The notes below the pieces were generated by a model. It was not told where the DNA came from, made no database searches, and saw nothing but the letters and a program-made list of their open reading frames with translations. Of a stretch of DNA of 64,000 nt, positions 57,727 through 64,000 are shown one piece after another. This DNA comes from WHSW01 sp963767285 (GTDB taxonomy: Bacteria; Actinomycetota; Thermoleophilia; Solirubrobacterales; 70-9): the NCBI GenBank assembly GCA_963767285.1, contig CAVYDJ010000001.1:248001-312000 (forward strand), given 5' to 3'. Every line of letters begins with the position of its first letter. Within the stretch, counting starts at the first letter, position 1. Position numbers and translations under genes: made by a program.

Positions 57727-60525
57727 TCAGCCGCAGGCCTGGGTGAGCGCCGCCTCGAAGTCGGCGACCTCCCGCGAATCCTCGTACAGGACGTCGCACG
57801 AGCCGGCGATCTGCGCGCGGACGGCGTCGCGCCGGTCCCGGTCGCTGCCGAGCCCGACGGCGAGGTCGACGTACTCCTCGTCGGAGCCGGCGACCAGGTC
57901 CATGTAGCCGGCCTTCGCGTACAGAGCCCGGGTGATCCGGCTCCGAAGCAGGTCGCCCGGCAGCGTGACGACCGGCGTGCCGAGCGCGAGCGCCTCATAG
58001 GAGGTGTTGCCGCCGCCGAACCTGGTCGGGTCGAGCACGACGTCGACGGCGGCGAGGAACCGCAGGAAGTCCTCGCGCGGCATCGGCTTCAGCCAGCGCA
58101 CGCGGTCGACGACGTCGGGCATGGCGGTCGCGAGTCGCGCGCGCAGGAGCGCGGTCCACTCCGACGCACGGCCCTCGATCAGCAGCAGCAACCCCGACGG
58201 GTCGCGACGGAGGATCTCGGCGAGCAATCCGTCGAACTCCGGGTGGAGCTTGAACAGCGTCTGCGGGCACGCGTAGAGGTTCGCCTCCTCGTCGAGGCCG
58301 AGCTCGGCGCGCGTGCCGCGCGGCTCCGGCAGCTCGGGCCGCTCGTAGTAGGTCGCCAGGGTCGGCGGCCGCAGCAGCGCCTCCGTGTACTGCGAGTCCG
58401 CCTCGGGCAACTCGAGCAGGTCGCTGGAAAGGAAGAAGTCCATGCACCGGCTTCCGCTGGTGACGGGATGGCCCCAGGTCGAGCACTGGACGGGGGCCAT
58501 TCGCGAGAAGGCGAGCGTGTAGGTCAGCGCGTCCATGCCGACCTCGGTGAAGAAGAGCAGGTCGAGCTCCTGCTCGGCCACCATCTCGCGCGCCGCCGCC
58601 ACGTCGCGCGGCAGCGTGACCACGCGCTCGGCGGCCGCCTGAAACCGCGCCGCGAGCGGGTCGGCGTGGCGGCCGACGGTGAGCAGGATACGTTCGAACC
58701 GCTCGCTCGAGAGCCCCTCGATGCGGCCGACGTTCAGGCGGCCGATCGTGTGATCGCGAAAGTACGCGGAGAGGAACCCGACCCGTAGACGGTCGCCGCG
58801 CGCCGCGTCCGAGGTGAGGTCCGGACCCCGGTAGATCCGGCCGAGCTTCTCGTGGACGGGGCGGTCGTCGAGCCCCTGATAGGCGAGAAAGAAGTTGGTC
58901 GGAACGAGGGTGTTCGTCGTGTCGATCTCGAATCCGTTCGCGGCGAGCTCGCCGACCTCCGCCTCGAGGCTTTGGCGACGCGCCGTCACGTCGCCGGCCG
59001 ATTCGTAGACGACCGGCAACGCGGTCGCGATCAGGACCTTGTTGACGGGCGCCGGGCTGACCCGATCGGCCGCGCGCAGGTGCTCCACGCCCTCGTCGGT
59101 GCGCCCGCGGTTGACCAGCAGGTAGCCGAGGTTCTGAAGCGCGGGGCCGAAGCTCGGATCGACCGCGGCCGCGCGCTCGTAGCACTGGAGGGCCTGGACC
59201 TGGTCTCCCGTGTCCTGGAAGGCGTTGCCGAGGTGGTTCAGGATCTCCGCCGAGCCGGGGCGCGCCTCCGCGGCACGCCGCAGCAGGGCGAGCGCGTCGC
59301 CGGCGCGCCCCGCGCCCTGGAGCGCGAGCGCCTGGGAGACCCAGGCCCGCACGTCGGCGTCGCCCGGTTCCTGGGATTGCTGGCTCGAGCCGGCGGGCAC
59401 CGGGGCCGCCGGGGTGGAGCCCTCCGGCGGAACGACCCAGATCTCCTCCTGGTTGTCGAGGTCGGGGCGCTGCCCGCCGAGCGCGACGCAGCGCGTGTCG
59501 GGCAGCACCTGGACGTCGAAGATCTCCTCGACCCCGGACTCGAACACCAGCGTCGCCAGCGTGTTCCCGGTGTTGAGATCGACGACGCCCACGCCGCACT
59601 CCAGCTGGTCGTGGTGCTCGGCGATCGGGACCCCGCCGAACACGGCCGTCTCGCGGATCTTCGAGAGGCCGATGAACGCGAGATTCCCGTAACAGGCAAG
59701 CCCGCGCGTGTAGCCCGGCACCGTGGCGACGGTCTCCCGGGCTCCCGTCCGGGTGTCGACGCTCTCGAGCGCTCCGTAGCCCGAGTGAAGGACCAGCAGC
59801 CTGCCGTCGTGCCAGCGCGGGGAGTGCGGCATCGCCAGGCCCTCCGTCACCGTCTCGCCGCTTGCGATGTCGAGCACGCGTCCGGTGCGGTTCTTGTCGG
59901 CGCGCCACCCCGCGGGCTCGTCGGTGGCGGCGAGCGCCGTCACGAAGGCCGGCCGCCCGTCGCGCATCCCGAGGCCGTTGAGGTGACAGCGGTCCTCGGC
60001 CGCGAGGCGGGTGACAAAAGGAGGCCGCCACCGGGGCAGGAAGCTGTAGTCGGGGTGCACGTTGGCCAGGCATGAGAAGAGCGTGTTGACGACCCAGAGC
60101 TCCGGTTCGCCGTCGTCCCCGACCCCCCACGCGAGCTCGTGGCACTGGATCCCGCCGGTGACGGCCGCGGATCGCGCCAGGTAGCAGCGGTCGTAGCGCC
60201 CGGCCGGGGGGACCGACGCCGCGAGCTCCGAGTTGCTGTTCAGAAACCAGATCTGACCGCGCGAGCCGATCGCGATCCGGCTCGGGTTGGCGGCGATCCC
60301 CATCGCCTGGTCGAAGCCGTGGAAGGAGAAGTGGAGCCCCTCGTCCGTCGTGCCGATCGAGACCAGCTTGCCGGCCTGATAGGTCGAGACGAGCAGCGAG
60401 CAGCGCGCCTGCCGCAGGACATCCACGAAGGACTCGCTGTGGCGGTAGCGCATCTCCAGCCAACGTTCACCGGTCTCGCCCCCCTCGGCTGGCGACTCGG
60501 GGACACCCTCCACCGCGCGCACCAT
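57727..60525 (-). CDS. TIGR03032 domain - TPR - O-GlcNAc transferase (GT41-like) fusion
   Basis: 932 residues. Residues about 22-365 match the TIGR03032 family (RHSESFVDVLRQARCSLLVS, STYQAGKL, WFLNSNSELA, CHLNGLGMRDGRPAFVTAL, PHSPRWHDGRLLVLHSGYG), a propeller-like protein of unknown role. Residues about 390-500 are TPRs (ALLRRAAEARPGSAEILNHL, ALQCYERAAAVDPSFGPALQ). Residues about 560-930 are an OGT/SPINDLY-like transferase (RLRVGFLSAYFRDHTIGRL, VQCSTWGHPVTSGSRCMDFF, YACPQTLFKLHPEFDGLLAEIL, FGGGNTSYEALALGTPVVTL). It should transfer a sugar from a nucleotide sugar to protein. No signal peptide. It is divergent from glnQ by 46 bases. Confidence 0.85.
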   Translation of the reverse strand: MVRAVEGVPESPAEGGETGERWLEMRYRHSESFVDVLRQARCSLLVSTYQAGKLVSIGTTDEGLHFSFHGFDQAMGIAANPSRIAIGSRGQIWFLNSNSELAASVPPAGRYDRCYLARSAAVTGGIQCHELAWGVGDDGEPELWVVNTLFSCLANVHPDYSFLPRWRPPFVTRLAAEDRCHLNGLGMRDGRPAFVTALAATDEPAGWRADKNRTGRVLDIASGETVTEGLAMPHSPRWHDGRLLVLHSGYGALESVDTRTGARETVATVPGYTRGLACYGNLAFIGLSKIRETAVFGGVPIAEHHDQLECGVGVVDLNTGNTLATLVFESGVEEIFDVQVLPDTRCVALGGQRPDLDNQEEIWVVPPEGSTPAAPVPAGSSQQSQEPGDADVRAWVSQALALQGAGRAGDALALLRRAAEARPGSAEILNHLGNAFQDTGDQVQALQCYERAAAVDPSFGPALQNLGYLLVNRGRTDEGVEHLRAADRVSPAPVNKVLIATALPVVYESAGDVTARRQSLEAEVGELAANGFEIDTTNTLVPTNFFLAYQGLDDRPVHEKLGRIYRGPDLTSDAARGDRLRVGFLSAYFRDHTIGRLNVGRIEGLSSERFERILLTVGRHADPLAARFQAAAERVVTLPRDVAAAREMVAEQELDLLFFTEVGMDALTYTLAFSRMAPVQCSTWGHPVTSGSRCMDFFLSSDLLELPEADSQYTEALLRPPTLATYYERPELPEPRGTRAELGLDEEANLYACPQTLFKLHPEFDGLLAEILRRDPSGLLLLIEGRASEWTALLRARLATAMPDVVDRVRWLKPMPREDFLRFLAAVDVVLDPTRFGGGNTSYEALALGTPVVTLPGDLLRSRITRALYAKAGYMDLVAGSDEEYVDLAVGLGSDRDRRDAVRAQIAGSCDVLYEDSREVADFEAALTQACG

Positions 60526-60571
60526 ACCCGCAGCGGTCGGCCCGGACGCGGTTCGGGTACTTTGCCAAGCG

Positions 60572-61369
60572 GTGGAGAGGGGACTTCCTGCGAGCGCGAC
60601 CGAACCCGCACCGGGGGCGGACGGGGGCGCCGCCGATCAGCTGGTCGCGCTGGCCGGGGTTCGCAAGTCGTTCGACGAGAACGTCGTCCTCGACGGGATC
60701 GATCTCGAGATCGGCCGCGGCGAGGCGATCGTCGTCGCGGGGCCGTCGGGCTCGGGCAAGTCGACGATGCTGCGCTGCATCAACGGTCTCGAGCCGATCG
60801 ATGAGGGGACGATCCACTTCGACGGCGCGCTGGTACGCGCCGAGGGCCGCGAGATCTACGCGATCCGGGCCGAGATCGGGATGGTCTTCCAGCAGTTCAA
60901 TCTCTTCCCGCACATGACGGTGACCCAGAACATCACGCTCGGCCCGTTCGAGGTGGGGCACGTCACGAAGGCCGACGGCCGACGGCGCGCGCTCGAGCTG
61001 CTCGAGCGGGTCGGGATCCCCGACAAGGCCGACGCCTACCCCGCCGACCTGTCGGGCGGGCAGCAGCAGCGCGTCGCGATCGCCCGCGCGCTCGCCGTCG
61101 ATCCGAAGCTGATGCTGTTCGACGAGCCGACCTCGGCCCTTGACCCGGAGATGATCCGCGAGGTCCTCGACGTGATGCGCGACCTCGCCCGCGAGGGGAT
61201 GACGATGATCGTCGTCACTCACGAGATGGGCTTCGCGCGCGAGGTGTGCGACCGGATCGTCTTCATCGACGAGGGGCGGATCGTCGAGCAGGGCACTCCG
61301 GAGGAGTTCTTCACCCAAACCAAGAGCGATCGAGCGAAGGAGTTCGTCGACAAGATCATCCACCACTGA
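60572..61369 (+). CDS. Polar amino acid ABC transporter ATP-binding protein
   Basis: 265 residues, GTG start. Walker A is GPSGSGKSTMLRCINGLE, then FQQFNLFPHMTVTQN. The signature is LSGGQQQRVAIARALAVDPK, Walker B LMLFDEPTSALDPEM and the switch VVTHEMGFAREV. These are the marks of the GlnQ/HisP branch. It energises uptake through the two permeases downstream. First gene of a four-gene operon (ATPase, binding protein, two permeases). Confidence 0.93.
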   Translation: MERGLPASATEPAPGADGGAADQLVALAGVRKSFDENVVLDGIDLEIGRGEAIVVAGPSGSGKSTMLRCINGLEPIDEGTIHFDGALVRAEGREIYAIRAEIGMVFQQFNLFPHMTVTQNITLGPFEVGHVTKADGRRRALELLERVGIPDKADAYPADLSGGQQQRVAIARALAVDPKLMLFDEPTSALDPEMIREVLDVMRDLAREGMTMIVVTHEMGFAREVCDRIVFIDEGRIVEQGTPEEFFTQTKSDRAKEFVDKIIHH

Positions 61370-61410
61370 TCAACCAACCATCAAACGCAAGCGGGGGAGG
61401 AAAGGGAGAG

Positions 61411-62319
61411 ATGGAACTACGCAACAGATGGCGTCTGCTCACGGTCGGGGCGCTGGTCCTGGCGGCGCTGGTGCTCGTCGCTTGCGGCGACGACGATGAC
61501 GAGGGGACCGGGACCACGGCTGAGGTCGCGGCCGAGGAGTTCCCGGCCGGCTCGACGATGGCCGAGATCCAGGAGAAGGGCGAGCTGACGATCGGGGTCA
61601 AGTACGACGTACCGCCGTTCGGGCTCAACAACCCCCAGAGTGGCGAGGTCGAGGGCTTCGACGTCGATCTCGGCACCTACATCGCCGACAAGCTGGGCGT
61701 GGAGGTCCAGACGCGCGAGGCGACGTCGGACAACCGGATCCCGCTGCTCGTCGACGGGACGATCGACCTCATCCTCTCGACGATGACGATCACCGAGGAG
61801 CGCGACCTGGAGGTTGACTTCTCCGAGCCGTACTACGTCGCCAACGGCGACGTGCTCGTGCCGTCCGGATCGGACATCCAGAGCCTCGACGACCTCAACG
61901 GCCGCAAGGTCTGCACGGCCCTCGGCTCGACCTACGCCGACACGATCGAGAAGGAGGCCCCGGACGCCGACCTGCGCCTGGTCGACCTCTACTCGGAGTG
62001 CTTCGACCAGGTCCAGACGGGCGCGGTCGACGCGGTCTCGACCGACAACGTGATCCTCACCGGGATGGTGATCCAGGACGACTCGTTGGAGCTGCTCGGC
62101 CTCGACTACACGACCGAGCCCTACGGGATCGGAATCCAGGAGGGCGACGCCGAGTTCAAGCAGTTCGTCGACGAGACGCTGGCCGAGTACATCGACAGCG
62201 GCGCCTGGCAGGCGGCCTACGACGAGTGGGTCGGCCAGTACGTGGCTGAGGACCAGCAGCAGGGACCGCCGGAGATCACGCTCGAGGAGGCGATCGCGCT
62301 GTTCCCGCTGGAGAAGTAG
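61411..62319 (+). CDS. Amino acid ABC transporter substrate-binding lipoprotein
   Basis: 302 residues. The lipobox is LVLAALVLVACGDDDDEG with the Cys at about residue 25. The family 3 solute-binding fold has GELTIGVKYDVPPFGLNNP, GFDVDLGTYIADKLGV, DGTIDLILSTMTITEERD and VDFSEPYYVANGDVLV. Probably glutamate, glutamine or another polar amino acid. ATG 61411 has GGGGGAGGAAAGGGAGAG upstream, a very strong ribosome site fitting high-level synthesis of the binding protein. Confidence 0.92.
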   Translation: MELRNRWRLLTVGALVLAALVLVACGDDDDEGTGTTAEVAAEEFPAGSTMAEIQEKGELTIGVKYDVPPFGLNNPQSGEVEGFDVDLGTYIADKLGVEVQTREATSDNRIPLLVDGTIDLILSTMTITEERDLEVDFSEPYYVANGDVLVPSGSDIQSLDDLNGRKVCTALGSTYADTIEKEAPDADLRLVDLYSECFDQVQTGAVDAVSTDNVILTGMVIQDDSLELLGLDYTTEPYGIGIQEGDAEFKQFVDETLAEYIDSGAWQAAYDEWVGQYVAEDQQQGPPEITLEEAIALFPLEK

Positions 62320-62353
62320 CGGGGCCGGGCGTCACCCGAACCGGAGCAGGAGA

Positions 62354-63016
62354 GTGACCGAGCTCTGGGAGGTGCTCGACGAGCACTTCCCGGAGTTCAT
62401 CTCCGGGCTGTGGGTCACGACCAGATTGGTCGTGGCCTCGTTCTTCATCGCGATGACGGTCGGGACCCTCGTCGCCGCGATGCGGATCGCGCCCGTCCGC
62501 TGGCTCAACCGGCTCGGCGGAATCTACGTCGAGACGTTCCGGAACGTCCCGCTCCTGGTGCTCCTGATCATCGCGTTCTCCGGGTTCCCGCGGGCGGGGG
62601 TCTCGGTGGGGCAGTGGGTGGCGGGGATCGGATGCCTCGGGCTCTACACCGCGGCGTACATCGCCGAGGCGCTGCGGTCCGGAGTGTTCGCCGTCTCCAA
62701 GGGGCAGATCGAGGCGGCGCTTTCGCTTGGCCTGACCTACGGGCGCACAATGCGGCTGATCATCCTCCCGCAGGCCTACCGGACCGTGATCCCGGCCCTC
62801 GGAAGCCTCGTGCTGGCGATGATCAAGAACTCGGCGATCGTCGGGGGCTCGCTGGTGGCGCTCCCCGATCTGCTCAACCGGACGCGGAAGGTCGCCTCCG
62901 ACACCGGCCAGACGGACGAGGTCTTCTTCTGGGCCGCGTTCGGGTTCCTGTTGTTGACGCTGACGGTGACGCTCGCGATCCGCTACCTCGAGCGGCGCTA
63001 CGAGATCAGGCGGTAG
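62354..63016 (+). CDS. Amino acid ABC transporter permease 1
   Basis: 220 residues, GTG start. Five hydrophobic segments of the HisM/GlnP type. ETFRNVPLLVLLIIAFSGFP at the centre, then AEALRSGVFAVSKGQIEAAL and SLGLTYGRTMRLIILPQAYR form the EAA loop. It pairs with the next permease, three bases downstream. Confidence 0.92.
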   Translation: MTELWEVLDEHFPEFISGLWVTTRLVVASFFIAMTVGTLVAAMRIAPVRWLNRLGGIYVETFRNVPLLVLLIIAFSGFPRAGVSVGQWVAGIGCLGLYTAAYIAEALRSGVFAVSKGQIEAALSLGLTYGRTMRLIILPQAYRTVIPALGSLVLAMIKNSAIVGGSLVALPDLLNRTRKVASDTGQTDEVFFWAAFGFLLLTLTVTLAIRYLERRYEIRR

Positions 63017-63019
63017 GGC

Positions 63020-63826
63020 GTGGAATATCTCTTCACTCCCGACAACTGGGAATGGCTCTTCACCGGGAACAACTTCAGGTTCCTGCTCGAGGGGTTCCTG
63101 ATCAACCTCGAGATCGCGGCGATCGGGATCTTCTTCTCGCTCATTTTCGGCCTCCTGCTCGCCCTGATGCGGGTCTCGAAGATCAGGCTCCTGAGCGTCC
63201 CGGCCGGAATCTGGGTCGACATCTGGCGCAACCTGCCGCTGATCTTGATCATCCTCTACCTCGGCCTCGCCGTTCCGAGCGGATGGCGGGACGCTTGGGC
63301 CGAGAACATCCCCGGCTGGTTTCCGGAGGCGCTTCAGGACGAGCTCGTCCTCGGTGCCATGCTCGGCCTGATCCTCTACAACTCCGCGGTCCTCTGCGAG
63401 ATCATGCGCTCGGGGATCCTCTCGCTCGACCGCGGCCAGCGCGAGGCCGCTGCCTCGCTGGGGCTGACCTACATCCAGCAGATGCGGTTCGTGATCCTGC
63501 CCCAGGGGCTGCGGCGGATGGTGCCCGCGACCGTCTCGCAGCTGATCACGCTGAACAAGGACACCACGCTGGTGACGATCCTCGGCATCAACGAGGTGAT
63601 CAGCCACGCGAACGCGATCACGGGCTCCGGCTTCTTCAGCGGCGTTCCGGTGCCGATCCTGCAGGTCTACCTGGTGGTGGGCTTTATGTTCATCCTCGTC
63701 AACTTCGGGCTCTCGAGGCTCTCGCGCCGGCTGGAGATCCGCGAGCGGCGGCGCACCGGGACCAAGCTGCGCCGGGTCGAGGGCCTCGAGGACCAGGTCG
63801 CCCTCGAAAGCGACGTCGTTCGCTGA
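63020..63826 (+). CDS. Amino acid ABC transporter permease 2
   Basis: 268 residues, GTG start. FLINLEIAAIGIFFSLIFGL, then DIWRNLPLILIILYLGLAVP and the EAA loop SLGLTYIQQMRFVILPQGLR. A longer extracytoplasmic segment (SGWRDAWAENIPGWFPEALQ) distinguishes it from permease 1. The two form a heterodimeric channel. The charged C-terminus (RERRRTGTKLRRVEG) is cytoplasmic. Confidence 0.92.
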   Translation: MEYLFTPDNWEWLFTGNNFRFLLEGFLINLEIAAIGIFFSLIFGLLLALMRVSKIRLLSVPAGIWVDIWRNLPLILIILYLGLAVPSGWRDAWAENIPGWFPEALQDELVLGAMLGLILYNSAVLCEIMRSGILSLDRGQREAAASLGLTYIQQMRFVILPQGLRRMVPATVSQLITLNKDTTLVTILGINEVISHANAITGSGFFSGVPVPILQVYLVVGFMFILVNFGLSRLSRRLEIRERRRTGTKLRRVEGLEDQVALESDVVR

Positions 63827-63842
63827 GATAGGGTTCGGTCCC

Positions 63843-64000
63843 ATGGACCTGACCCTGACGCCCGAAGAGCAGGCATTCCGCGACGAGCTTCGCGCCTGGC
63901 TGGAGGAGAACCACCCCGGCCCGGCGCCGAAGGGCGGCGACCAGGTCCAGTACGAGTTCGAGCGCGAGTGGCAGCGCCAGCTGCACGCGGGTGGCTGGGC
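63843..64000 (+). CDS. Acyl-CoA dehydrogenase, N-terminal part (runs off the window)
   Basis: 53 codons from ATG 63843: LTLTPEEQAFRDELRAWLEEN, then FEREWQRQLHAGGWA. This is the N-terminal helical domain of an acyl-CoA dehydrogenase (FAD enzyme of fatty-acid or related oxidation). Active-site residues lie beyond the window. It follows the amino acid permease by 16 bases, but a shared function is not evident. Confidence 0.8.
   Translation, partial: MDLTLTPEEQAFRDELRAWLEENHPGPAPKGGDQVQYEFEREWQRQLHAGGW

Overview
The window is high-GC (about 70 percent by eye) actinobacterial chromosome. It looks like class Thermoleophilia (Solirubrobacter/Conexibacter-like). I infer this from the recurring secreted-protein types (delta-60 propellers, decapeptide 'DGAVGSGEI' repeats, Cys-paired Ig-like domains with Lys/Arg-rich tails), the E2-E1 fused 2-oxoglutarate dehydrogenase and the many GTG/TTG starts. 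There is no 16S rRNA or other marker to prove it. I see no insertion sequence, prophage, CRISPR array, tRNA or rRNA. This is mostly housekeeping and catabolic sequence, with several unusual fusion proteins and secreted repeat proteins.

Layout. 1-6.8 kb: end of polyphosphate kinase, DNA polymerase IV, a patatin, a frameshifted aldo/keto reductase, a GNAT acetyltransferase, a large membrane-anchored protein with CorA-like topology, and a DUF6328 protein. 6.9-12.5 kb: an amine/GABA catabolic set (class III aminotransferase, PucR regulator, alanine dehydrogenase broken by apparent indels, succinate-semialdehyde-type aldehyde dehydrogenase). 12.5-23.5 kb: secreted Ig-like protein, GNAT, thioesterase, STAS anti-anti-sigma factor, LuxR-type ATPase regulator, and a 1272-residue delta-60/InlB/PASTA surface protein. 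23.5-27.6 kb: a complete spermidine/putrescine-type ABC transporter operon (potA-D-B-C), a plausible supplier for the amine catabolic set. 27.7-33.2 kb: AzlCD exporter, an NlpC/P60 hydrolase behind a probable c-di-AMP (ydaO) riboswitch, a secreted protein with a 34-residue repeat, and penicillin acylase. 33.3-37.3 kb: SDR, aconitase and a candidate structured RNA. 37.3-41.4 kb: DUF3817 protein, zinc ribbon, two paralogous PQQ-type sugar dehydrogenases with RTX tails, and a DUF559 remnant. 41.5-47.7 kb: a 1467-residue lipoyl2-E2-E1 2-oxoglutarate dehydrogenase, photolyase and a zinc ribbon. 47.75-52.4 kb: a three-gene operon (two-domain fatty acyl-CoA reductase-like SDR, SDR, ADPS-like FAD oxidase) that I read as a candidate ether-lipid pathway. 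52.4-57.7 kb: decapeptide-repeat protein, subtilase, UbiA-type prenyltransferase and a Calx-beta remnant. 57.7-64 kb: a TIGR03032-TPR-OGT fusion, a polar amino acid ABC transporter, and the start of an acyl-CoA dehydrogenase.

Several genes (aldo/keto reductase, alanine dehydrogenase twice, the decapeptide protein, possibly a 63-residue membrane protein) are each restored by a one- or two-base change. Either this locus carries several young pseudogenes or the assembly has residual indel errors. The strongest leads are the candidate ether-lipid operon, the lipoylated E2-E1 fusion, the TIGR03032-TPR-OGT fusion, the structured RNA at 37.0-37.2 kb and the riboswitch at 29.4 kb.
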